Shown here: positions 33,122 to 40,147 of the stretch, one piece after another
Layout: the number at the start of each line of letters is the position of its first letter
Numbering within the stretch: the stretch's first letter is position 1
DNA from: CAYNRG01 sp047973125
GTDB taxonomy: Bacteria > Bacillota_I > Bacilli_A > Erysipelotrichales > Erysipelotrichaceae
DNA length: 64,000 nt
NCBI GenBank assembly: GCA_047973125.1
Contig: JBKEBK010000022.1
Span: forward strand, 1 to 64,000
Direction of reading: 5' to 3'
The notes under the pieces: model-generated
What the model was told of the DNA's origin: nothing
The model's input: the letters and a program-made list of their open reading frames with translations, nothing else
Database searches by the model: none
Made by a program: the position numbers and the translations under genes

Positions 33122-33835
33122 ATGAGTACACCACATAATCAAGCAACAAATGGGAAAATTGCAAAGACGGTTTTAATGCCTGGAGATCCACTAAGAGCAA
33201 AGTTTATTGCTGAGAATTTTCTAGAAAATGCAGTACAATTTAATACGGTAAGAAATATGTTTGGCTATACAGGCTTTTATAAAGGAAAAGAAGTATCAGT
33301 AATGGGATCTGGAATGGGGATGCCAAGTATTGGTATTTATTCATATGAATTATTTTCGCAGTATGGTGTAGAAAATATTATCAGGGTAGGATCAGCTGGT
33401 GCTTACACTGCTGATTTAAAATTATTTGATGTTGTACTTGCGGATAGTGCCTATAGTGAATCTAGTTTTGCTTTAGTTCAATCAGGTTATCAAGAAGATA
33501 AAACATATCCATCGACTGAATTAAACGAAAAATTAAAACAGGCAGCTAAAGATTTAAATATTGAAATGAATTTTGGTTGTATTCACTCATCTGATGTATT
33601 CTATCGTGAAGGTGGCATAGAATATACAAAAGATTTAGCAAGCACTAAAGGATGCTTAGCAGTAGAAATGGAGAGTTTTGCATTATTTCATAATGCTAAA
33701 GTATTAGGTAAAAATGCTGCTTGCTTACTAACAATTTCTGATAGCTTTGTCTTTGAGGAGAAAACAACAGCAGAGCAGAGACAAAATTCATTTACAAACA
33801 TGATGAAGATTGCACTTGAGGCGGCAATAAAATAG
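33122..33835 (+). CDS. deoD: Purine-nucleoside phosphorylase, DeoD type
   Basis: Cleaves purine (deoxy)nucleosides with phosphate to base and sugar-1-phosphate. The 237-residue product has MSTPHNQA with His5, LMPGDPLRAKFIAENFL with Arg25, VRNMFGYTG with Arg44, GSGMGMPSIGIYSYEL, IRVGSAG, and AVEMESFALF with the ribose-binding Glu, then TISDSF with the catalytic Asp. It has its own promoter and no other nucleoside gene next to it. Length is typical of the hexameric class. Confidence 0.96.
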   Translation: MSTPHNQATNGKIAKTVLMPGDPLRAKFIAENFLENAVQFNTVRNMFGYTGFYKGKEVSVMGSGMGMPSIGIYSYELFSQYGVENIIRVGSAGAYTADLKLFDVVLADSAYSESSFALVQSGYQEDKTYPSTELNEKLKQAAKDLNIEMNFGCIHSSDVFYREGGIEYTKDLASTKGCLAVEMESFALFHNAKVLGKNAACLLTISDSFVFEEKTTAEQRQNSFTNMMKIALEAAIK

Positions 33836-33881
33836 TTAATAATATGATTTTAAAATGTACTTAAAAATTTTAAAAAAAGGC

Positions 33882-33910
33882 TTGTCTTTATATTTTCAAT
33901 ATGATAATAT
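33882..33910 (+). promoter_or_regulatory. Promoter of the tRNA-Ser/Asp/Gly array
   Basis: TTGTCT (33882-33887), 17 bases, TAATAT (33905-33910), in the same ATGATAATATA...AAGCAC context as the tRNA-Asn array. Confidence 0.55.
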
Positions 33911-33930
33911 ATATAAGCACTGTAAGAAAA

Positions 33931-34021
33931 GAAGAAGTACTCAAGAGGCTGAAGAGGTGCCCCTGCTAAGGGTATAGGTCGGGCAACCGGCGCGAGGGTT
34001 CAAATCCCTCCTTCTTCGCCA
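33931..34021 (+). tRNA. tRNA-Ser (GCT)
   Basis: A 91-base class II tRNA with long variable arm: acceptor GAAGAAG/CTTCTTC, anticodon loop CTGCTAA with GCT, and CCA encoded. Confidence 0.95.
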
Positions 34022-34026
34022 TTATT

Positions 34027-34102
34027 GACCTGGTGGTGTAGGGGTTAACATGCCTCCCTGTCACGGAGGAGATCGCGGGTTCAAATCCCGTCTGGGTCGC
34101 CA
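34027..34102 (+). tRNA. tRNA-Asp (GTC)
   Basis: A 76-base cloverleaf with acceptor GACCTGG/CTGGGTC (two G-U pairs), anticodon loop CTGTCAC with GTC, and CCA encoded. Confidence 0.94.
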
Positions 34103-34112
34103 TTAAAAAATG

Positions 34113-34139
34113 AACAGCCTACTTACAGGGGCTGTTTTC
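34113..34139 (+). terminator. Weak hairpin between tRNA-Asp and tRNA-Gly
   Basis: AACAGCC (34113-34119) pairs with GGCTGTT (34130-34136) and is followed by only four T. It may be a processing or partial-termination hairpin. Confidence 0.45.
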
Positions 34140-34146
34140 TAAAAAT

Positions 34147-34220
34147 GCAGATGTAGTTCAATGGTAGAACGCGACCTTGCCAAGGTCGACACGTGGGTTC
34201 GATTCCCATCATTTGCTCCA
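34147..34220 (+). tRNA. tRNA-Gly (GCC)
   Basis: A 74-base cloverleaf with acceptor GCAGATG/CATTTGC, anticodon loop TTGCCAA with GCC, and CCA encoded. It is the last tRNA before the surface-protein island. Confidence 0.94.
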
Positions 34221-34234
34221 ATATAAATTTAAGG

Positions 34235-34263
34235 GTTGTTATCATAAGATAACAACTTTTTTT
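34235..34263 (+). terminator. Terminator after tRNA-Gly
   Basis: GTTGTTATC (34235-34243), loop ATAA, GATAACAAC (34248-34256), then seven T. Confidence 0.85.
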
Positions 34264-34307
34264 ATGATTTTATTCACTCAAATCAATAGATATCATCATC
34301 AATACTA

Positions 34308-34336
34308 TAGACTATAAAATAAATAGATAGTATAAT
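34308..34336 (+). promoter_or_regulatory. Promoter of the Ig-like lipoprotein gene
   Basis: TAGACT (34308-34313), 17 bases, TATAAT (34331-34336). Confidence 0.5.
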
Positions 34337-34376
34337 ATAAATAATAAAACAAAAGAAAAAGGGAGGGTAAAAACCC

Positions 34377-35540
34377 ATGAGAAAAATATTAAAAACATTA
34401 TTAGCACTTGCAACTCTATTAACATTAGTAGGGTGTAAGAGTGTAGATAAAGAGAAGTTAAAAGAAGAATTAAATTTAGTAGTAAATGAAGAATTACTAA
34501 CCATAGACAATGGAGCAAACTTTGACCCATTAAACGCTGTAAATACAGATGAAACAGTAGGTAATGTAACATTTAAAGAAATAGATGTAGATACAACACA
34601 GCCAACAACATTTGAATTTACATATACGCTAACACATGAAAAATCAAAAGATGTTACAAAAGAAGTAATAGTCAAGTATACAGTGTTAGATAAGATTAGC
34701 TTAGAGTTATTAGAAGAAGAAATAACACTAGCATTAAATGAAGAAGTAAATATCTTAGATTATATAACTTATAGTGGTATCTTAGAAGATATTACAATAG
34801 ATACAACAACAATCGGAGATACTACATATTCAATAAATGTTACAAACCAATCAAAGAGTGAAACTCTTACTAAAGAATTAAGAGTAAAGGTAGTAGATAA
34901 AACACCAACACTAGAAAACTATGAAGAAAAGTTCACAGTAAATGCCAACAGCAAATATGACTTCAAAGTAAAAGCCTATGATTACTTAGGGAATGAATTA
35001 GAAGTTGAAGTAATAGGAGATTGGAATTCAAAGAAACAAGGAGAATACCCATTACAATATAAAGCAGTAGATAGTGAGGGTAATGAAATAGTAAAAGACT
35101 TTACATTTATTACTAAAAAAACAGTAAGTAAAAATAGCAATAAAACACTTTCAAATAACACTAATAAAACAAATGGAAGTAATACATCAAATAACACTGA
35201 AAACAATACAACAAATAACAGTGAAAATAGTACATTAGCTGTAAGTGATAATAATGTAGCTTGTCCAAATGCAGTATATGATAAGAGTAAACCATGTGAT
35301 TGGATAGCGTCACCACTTCAAGGAGTAAAACAATTCTATGGAGGAGATTATGGACAAAAATGTTGGGATTATGGGAAAGAATTAGAAAACCAAGGTAAAT
35401 GGGCAGAGGGTGCTAATAGTTACGCTTGTTCAGGACTTCTTAATAATATGGCAGTAGAAAGTGGAATGGACTTTGGTTGGGTTTATACAGAAGATTTACA
35501 AGATGACTTTGATAAAATTTTTGAAGGTAGATTAAATTGA
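34377..35540 (+). CDS. Lipoprotein with Ig-like repeats and a Cys-bearing C-terminal domain
   Basis: A 387-residue lipoprotein: signal peptide with lipobox LTLVGC (Cys20), three tandem Ig-like modules (about 30-255; the last, DYLGNELEVEVIGDWNSKKQGEYPLQYKAVDSEGN, is DUF5011/HYR-like), an Asn/Ser/Thr-rich linker (about 255-290), and a C-terminal domain with four cysteines (ACPNAVYDKSKPCDW, KCWDYG, YACSGL). The layout suggests a membrane-anchored stalk holding a small domain outside the cell. Val is largely GTA and Ile often ATA, unlike the GTT/ATT preference of neighbours, which suggests transfer. Function unknown. Confidence 0.8.
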   Translation: MRKILKTLLALATLLTLVGCKSVDKEKLKEELNLVVNEELLTIDNGANFDPLNAVNTDETVGNVTFKEIDVDTTQPTTFEFTYTLTHEKSKDVTKEVIVKYTVLDKISLELLEEEITLALNEEVNILDYITYSGILEDITIDTTTIGDTTYSINVTNQSKSETLTKELRVKVVDKTPTLENYEEKFTVNANSKYDFKVKAYDYLGNELEVEVIGDWNSKKQGEYPLQYKAVDSEGNEIVKDFTFITKKTVSKNSNKTLSNNTNKTNGSNTSNNTENNTTNNSENSTLAVSDNNVACPNAVYDKSKPCDWIASPLQGVKQFYGGDYGQKCWDYGKELENQGKWAEGANSYACSGLLNNMAVESGMDFGWVYTEDLQDDFDKIFEGRLN

Positions 35541-35581
35541 AGTAATAATAAAATAAAATAAAAGTTTTACCCCCTTTTTAT

Positions 35582-35612
35582 AAGACAAGATAAACTCTTG
35601 TCTTTTCTTTTG
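35582..35612 (+). terminator. Terminator after the lipoprotein gene
   Basis: AAGACAAG (35582-35589), 7-base loop, CTTGTCTT (35597-35604), T-rich tail. Confidence 0.75.
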
Positions 35613-35650
35613 GGTTAATAAGATATAAAAAAAATGAAAGGAATAAATGA

Positions 35651-37834
35651 ATGATAAAGAATAAAATAAGTATAGCGTTACTAACTCTGTCATTATTATT
35701 AAGTGGTATTATTGCTTATGCCGATGATACAACTAGTAATGAAAGTAAAGAGGAAATTGTTGAAGATAGCGAGATAAAAGAAGAAGAACTACCAATAGTA
35801 ACAGAAGAACCTATTACAAGCGAGTTACCAGTACCAACGGATACACCAATTGATACAGTAGTTCCTACTGATAAACCAATTGAAACAGAATTACCAGTTG
35901 ATACAAGTATACCTACAGAAAAGCCTGTAGTAACAGATGAGCCTATTACTACCGAGTTACCAGTACCTACAACTCTACCAACTGAAACTCCAATAGTAAC
36001 AGAAACTCCTATTATTGATGAGAGCTTACCATTAATTGATTTAGAAGAAAGTAAGCCAATAGAGAGTGAAGTTCCAACATATAACTTAGATGAATTAAAT
36101 GATGAATATTGGACAAATGCAAAAGAGTTAATGAGTGTAGAAGATTTTAGTAGCTATTATAACGGTGAACAAAATGATTTACTTAGGGCAGAACTAGTAA
36201 GAGTTAGAACACTAGCTACCTATACTGCAAATGGCATTAGTGGTACAAGGTATATATCTATCATGTCAATTAATGGAGAAACAGTATTTTGTTTAAATCC
36301 TAGAATACTCGCGGGCATTGGACAAGAATATTCCGAGAGTTATGACTGGTTAAAGTTAGATTGGGATACTAAAAATACAATATGGCATGTAACACGTTTT
36401 GGTTATCAAAAACACAGAACTGATAATTACTATATCGCAACCCAAATTTTAATATGGCAAGCCTTAGGAGTATATGCTACTCCAAGTATTAATGTCGATA
36501 GTGAAATTGCACAAATAAAGTATGATATGAATAATTTTCATGAAAGACCTAATTTTAATACCAGTGGTTTAGAATTAGATTATCAAGTGCCTACAACTAT
36601 TACTGATAGTAACGGAGTATTAAAAGACTTTAATGTCAGCTGTCCTAGTGGTATCAGTTGTAGTAAAAATGGAAACGATTTAACCGTTACCATTGATGAT
36701 ATAAATTACGATAAAAAAGGTAAGATAACTATGAAAACAAATGGTAACGATAATCCAGATTGGATAGGTATGGTATGGGTGCTTGAGGGTTCTCAATCAG
36801 TAGCTACAATCCGACATTCCGACCCTATCTCAAGATTTGATTTGAATGTCAAAATGATAAGTGGTGACGCAAAAATAATCAAACTAGATGAATATTATGA
36901 GAAAACCTTTAAAGGCAATAAATTTATGATAGCTCGTGATGAACAGTTTACTGATGTAATCGGAGAATATACAACCAATGATAAAGGAGAAATATTCTTA
37001 GATGATTACTTACCACCAAATACATATTATTTAAAAGAGGTATCAGTAGTAGAGCCATACTTATTAAATGAGAATGTATTTACCTTTACTGTAGTAAAGA
37101 ACGAGCTTGTAGAGATTGAAGTAATCAATGCTTTAAGGCAAGTAGATTTAAGACTATTTAAAAAAGATGAAGAAGAAAACGAACTCCTCTTAAATGGAGC
37201 AATCTTTTCAGTATCAGATACAGCCTTTAGTGAAGAAGTCCAAAAAGTAAATGAAGATGGTGAGTTAATGTGGGAATTAGACGATACAGGCGAGCAAGTT
37301 CTAGATGAAGATGGAAACCCTATACCAATAATGGAAAGAGTAGGACAAATAGAATTTGAAGTAGTAAGTGGAAATCAATATATAAGATTATTTGATGAAA
37401 TAGACAATACCATACCATATAATGGCGAAGTAGAGTTTTCATACACAAATGATTTTCTAGAAGTAGCAAAAACAACTTCAACAGATGAAAAAGGATTAAT
37501 TAAGATAAATGAATTAAACTTTAAGTTTGAACCAACTGAAGATGAAGAAGTAACAAATAAAATATACTATCGAAAAAAAGCTGATGATACCGTACATGAA
37601 ATAGAAGTGCTAAATAAAGAAGAACTACAAGGATATTCAAACTTACCACTAAAATTTGGTAGAGTATATGAAGTATGTGAAGTTCAACCTCCAGTAGGAT
37701 ATGAAATGCCAAAAGAACCGTGTAAAGAAGTAGATTTGACGGTTGATGAGGGAGTAGACTTTGTAATGCAAGACTTATTTAATAAGTTAAGAAGGCTAAA
37801 TCTAAAGTTATTAAAACAAACTAAAGAAGCTTAG
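35651..37834 (+). CDS. Thioester-domain / SpaA-fold surface adhesin, lacking a sorting signal
   Basis: A 727-residue secreted protein: signal peptide ending IIAYA-DD (about 24), an acidic part, a Pro/Thr-rich stalk (about 48-125), then a thioester domain with Cys214 in VFCLNP and Gln265 in ATQILIWQ, the pair that forms the covalent host-binding bond in class I thioester domains. Two or three SpaA/prealbumin-fold modules follow (about 400-720). The end RRLNLKLLKQTKEA looks like the first strand of another module; no LPxTG motif or membrane anchor follows, so the protein is probably truncated or released. Codon use is like the preceding gene and unlike the chromosome around it. Confidence 0.85.
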   Translation: MIKNKISIALLTLSLLLSGIIAYADDTTSNESKEEIVEDSEIKEEELPIVTEEPITSELPVPTDTPIDTVVPTDKPIETELPVDTSIPTEKPVVTDEPITTELPVPTTLPTETPIVTETPIIDESLPLIDLEESKPIESEVPTYNLDELNDEYWTNAKELMSVEDFSSYYNGEQNDLLRAELVRVRTLATYTANGISGTRYISIMSINGETVFCLNPRILAGIGQEYSESYDWLKLDWDTKNTIWHVTRFGYQKHRTDNYYIATQILIWQALGVYATPSINVDSEIAQIKYDMNNFHERPNFNTSGLELDYQVPTTITDSNGVLKDFNVSCPSGISCSKNGNDLTVTIDDINYDKKGKITMKTNGNDNPDWIGMVWVLEGSQSVATIRHSDPISRFDLNVKMISGDAKIIKLDEYYEKTFKGNKFMIARDEQFTDVIGEYTTNDKGEIFLDDYLPPNTYYLKEVSVVEPYLLNENVFTFTVVKNELVEIEVINALRQVDLRLFKKDEEENELLLNGAIFSVSDTAFSEEVQKVNEDGELMWELDDTGEQVLDEDGNPIPIMERVGQIEFEVVSGNQYIRLFDEIDNTIPYNGEVEFSYTNDFLEVAKTTSTDEKGLIKINELNFKFEPTEDEEVTNKIYYRKKADDTVHEIEVLNKEELQGYSNLPLKFGRVYEVCEVQPPVGYEMPKEPCKEVDLTVDEGVDFVMQDLFNKLRRLNLKLLKQTKEA

Positions 37835-37866
37835 TGCAAACAAAGACTTTAGTTTGTTTTCAAAAT
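37813..37866 (+). terminator. Long hairpin overlapping the adhesin gene end
   Basis: AAAACAAACTAAAG (37813-37826) and CTTTAGTTTGTTTT (37847-37860) are a perfect 14-bp inverted repeat around 20 bases that contain the stop codon. A T-rich tail follows. Confidence 0.65.
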
Positions 37867-37927
37867 TTTTCTTCTTAGGGGGCGAGATTTAGTGAAATTG
37901 TTAATAAATAATATCTGTGTAGTGATA

Positions 37928-37956
37928 CTTACAAGGAAATTATAGTATGTTATAAT
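37928..37956 (+). promoter_or_regulatory. Promoter of the mupG-like gene
   Basis: CTTACA (37928-37933), 17 bases, TGT-TATAAT (extended -10 to 37956), 39 bases before the start. Confidence 0.6.
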
Positions 37957-37995
37957 TTAGAATAAGGAAAAAGATATTTTAAAAGAGGTGGTCTT

Positions 37996-39039
37996 ATGTT
38001 GGGTGTTTCAGTTTATTTTAAAGATATGGATTTAAATTATTTAAAGGAAGCAAGTAAATATAATGTTAAATATGTATTTACGTCTTTACATATTCCAGAG
38101 GATAATCCAGATGATATTGAAAGGAAATTACCATCTTTAATAGATATGTGTAATGATTTAAATATTTACTTGGTTTCAGATATTTCTCCCTTTACATTTA
38201 AAAACTTAAAAATTGCTAATAAAGATTTTAAATCTTTAAAGGGTAAAGGAATAAAAGCTATTAGATTAGATTATGGTATTGATGATCCTGAAGTTGTTGT
38301 GAAGTTGCAGAAGGATTTTAAGATATTTTTAAATGCTAGTGTTGTTGATGCTGATTATCTTTTGAAGTGCAAGGATAAGGGTTTAAATTTAGATGATATT
38401 GTTTTGATGCATAACTTTTATCCACATAGAGATACTGGTTTAGAAGAAGTATATTTTCATGATAAAAATAAAGAGTTTCTCTCTTTAAATTTAAAGATCC
38501 AGGCTTTTGTTTGTGGTGATGATCTAATGCGTTATCCACTTTATGAAGGTCTTCCTACCCTTGAATCGCATCGCGGTATAAATCCTTTTGTAGCTGCAAT
38601 AGAGTTAAATAAGAAATTTCTTATATCTGAAATCTTTATTGGTGATTCAAGGGCTAAAATTGAAACTATAAAATTTATTAATGATTTTTTAGAAAATAAT
38701 ATTATTAATATTAAGGTAAATTTTGAGAGTGAATACTTTGAATTATATGATAGAGTATTTGATTTAAGAGGGGATTATGGTAGCTTAATAAGACTTAAAA
38801 AAGATCGTGTATGTAATGTTGAGATTAAACATAATACAATACGATATAAAGGGTCAATTACGATGGATAATTTATTATATGGAAGATACTCAGGAGAGAT
38901 AAGTATTTGTAAGAAAGAATTAGCAAGTGATTCAAGGGTTAATGTTATTGGCTATATTCATCCTGAATATCTAGACCTTTTAGTGTATTTAAATAGTGAA
39001 GTAAAAATAAGGTTTATAAAAAGCTGTAACATTAGTTAA
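37996..39039 (+). CDS. mupG: MupG-like 6-phospho-N-acetylmuramidase (DUF871)
   Basis: A 347-residue TIM-barrel protein with a small C-terminal domain. It starts LGVSVYFKDMDLNYLKEASKYNVKYVFTSLHIPED and has IRLDYGID, LNASVVDADYL, HNFYPHRDTGL and LPTLESHRGINPF, as in the DUF871 family. The family member MupG of Staphylococcus aureus splits MurNAc-6-phosphate-GlcNAc during murein recycling. No PTS or murQ gene is adjacent, so the link to murein sugars rests on the family alone. The ATG follows AAGAGGTGGTCTT. Confidence 0.85.
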   Translation: MLGVSVYFKDMDLNYLKEASKYNVKYVFTSLHIPEDNPDDIERKLPSLIDMCNDLNIYLVSDISPFTFKNLKIANKDFKSLKGKGIKAIRLDYGIDDPEVVVKLQKDFKIFLNASVVDADYLLKCKDKGLNLDDIVLMHNFYPHRDTGLEEVYFHDKNKEFLSLNLKIQAFVCGDDLMRYPLYEGLPTLESHRGINPFVAAIELNKKFLISEIFIGDSRAKIETIKFINDFLENNIINIKVNFESEYFELYDRVFDLRGDYGSLIRLKKDRVCNVEIKHNTIRYKGSITMDNLLYGRYSGEISICKKELASDSRVNVIGYIHPEYLDLLVYLNSEVKIRFIKSCNIS

Positions 39040-39053
39040 AGCTTTTTTTAAAT
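39016..39053 (+). terminator. Probable terminator after the mupG-like gene
   Basis: AAAAAGCT and AGCTTTTTT pair around an imperfect inner AAC/GTT stem, with a T tail. It is weaker than the other terminators listed. Confidence 0.45.
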
Positions 39054-39914
39054 TTGAAGTGAATCAGATAAGTCATTATTTACATGAATCTTAATAAAGT
39101 TTTTAATGATTTTGATATTTAAATTTTTTGATTTTATTATCTCTCCATCAACATTACAAATCATATCATCCTTTGATGATATTGATATGTTGTTTGTTTG
39201 ATAGTGGTATATCCCTTTTGCATTTGTATGTGTACTTTTCATTAGTTTTAATAGTAATGATGGTATATTTAATTTAGATGTTTTTGGTGCATAATAAATA
39301 TCAAAAAGGCCATCATTTAATAGGGCGAAAGGTGCGATATTATATCCTCCTCCATAGTAATTGCCATTACATATTGATAATAGGGTAATCTTATCATTAA
39401 TTTTAATATCATCAAATTGTATTGAAATTTTTTTAAATTTATATTTAAAAAAGGTATATGCAATACTAAAGTTATATATTTGTGATGATGGAACCTTAAG
39501 TCTTTTCATAATTGAAACATTTGCTCCAACTTCAGCATCTATTCCAATTGATAATACATTTATAAAATATTGATCATTAAACTTACCAACATCAATTACA
39601 TGATCACCGTTTTGATAGTTTTTAACTACCCTATAGAAGTCATTACCACTTCCACTTGGAATAACACCTAAAATGTTATTTGTATCAATTATTCCATTAA
39701 GAACTTCATTTAAAGTGCCATCTCCTCCAACTGCAAAAATAATTACCTTATCAAAGGCATATTCTTTAGTGATTTTAGTGGCTTCTTTTGGTTTGGTTGT
39801 TATATGTATTTTATAATCTATATTGTTATTTTGACAATAAGCTTCAATTTTATCAATAGTGATTTTGTGGTTGTTTCTACCAGCTTGTGGATTAACAATA
39901 AAAATATGCTTCAT
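39048..39914 (-). CDS. Diacylglycerol-kinase-family lipid kinase (YegS/BmrU/DgkB-like)
   Basis: A 288-residue kinase: VNPQAGRNNHKI at the start, the nucleotide loop FAVGGDGTLNEVLNGI, GVIPSGSGNDFYRV, a central GIDAEVGA, and the C-terminal beta domain CNVDGEIIKSKNLNIKII. In this family DgkB phosphorylates diacylglycerol released by lipoteichoic acid synthesis, and others phosphorylate undecaprenol or sphingoid lipids. The substrate cannot be told from sequence. It is convergent with the mupG-like gene and divergent from the glycosidase locus. Confidence 0.88.
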   Translation of the reverse strand: MKHIFIVNPQAGRNNHKITIDKIEAYCQNNNIDYKIHITTKPKEATKITKEYAFDKVIIFAVGGDGTLNEVLNGIIDTNNILGVIPSGSGNDFYRVVKNYQNGDHVIDVGKFNDQYFINVLSIGIDAEVGANVSIMKRLKVPSSQIYNFSIAYTFFKYKFKKISIQFDDIKINDKITLLSICNGNYYGGGYNIAPFALLNDGLFDIYYAPKTSKLNIPSLLLKLMKSTHTNAKGIYHYQTNNISISSKDDMICNVDGEIIKSKNLNIKIIKNFIKIHVNNDLSDSLQI

Positions 39915-40012
39915 TTAAAATTTCCTCATCTATTTATATTTATAATTTTATCATACTTTAAATGATTTAAAAATAATTCTTAGATACATAAATTTATTGA
40001 TGGATCATAAAG

Positions 40013-40064
40013 AAAATAGGATCAAAACTTTACTTGTTTAAAAGTTGTGATTTGATCTATTTTT
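40013..40064. terminator. Two-way hairpin between divergent genes
   Basis: AAAATAGGATCAAA (40013-40026) pairs with TTTGATC-TATTTT with a one-base bulge, and inner ACTTT/AAAGT also pairs. T-rich tails exist on both strands. No gene ends here, so it is an insulator, a relic, or the end of a small RNA. Confidence 0.4.
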
Positions 40065-40077
40065 ATAAGCGTTTACA
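40064..40077 (+). promoter_or_regulatory. Near-consensus cre site
   Basis: TATAAGCGTTTACA matches the CcpA consensus TGWAARCGYTWNCW at 13 of 14 positions. It ends six bases before the -35 of the glycosidase promoter. The HPr at 53544 carries Ser46, the signal for this kind of carbon control. Confidence 0.65.
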
Positions 40078-40083
40078 TTTTTA

Positions 40084-40112
40084 TTGACATCATTATTAAA
40101 TATGTGTATTAT
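40084..40112 (+). promoter_or_regulatory. Promoter of the glycosidase-tetR-symporter operon
   Basis: TTGACA (40084-40089), 17 bases, TATTAT (40107-40112). Confidence 0.7.
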
Positions 40113-40122
40113 ACAGTTATGA

Positions 40123-40132
40123 CACACGTGTG
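40123..40132 (+). promoter_or_regulatory. Palindromic operator candidate CACACGTGTG
   Basis: A perfect 10-bp palindrome at about +4 to +13 of the transcript, inside TGACAC-ACG-TGTGACAC. Its place fits a repressor site for the TetR protein encoded two genes downstream. Confidence 0.6.
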
Positions 40133-40147
40133 ACACGGGGGTATAAT

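Noticed and set aside
34283..34675. Minus-strand frames over the lipoprotein gene start
   Set aside because: They lie antisense to a well-supported gene with RBS and lipobox, have no RBS, and read as Ser/Phe/Leu-rich shadow sequence.
35651..37834. Reading the Pro/Thr-rich part as a DNA tandem repeat array
   Set aside because: The protein motif recurs (PVPT, PIET, PIVT), but the DNA copies are diverged and not a regular tandem repeat.
34147..37995. Integrase-type att repeat of the tRNA-Gly 3' end beyond the surface-protein island
   Set aside because: Reading 37835-37995 I found no copy of the tRNA 3' sequence, so no attachment-site pair is claimed.
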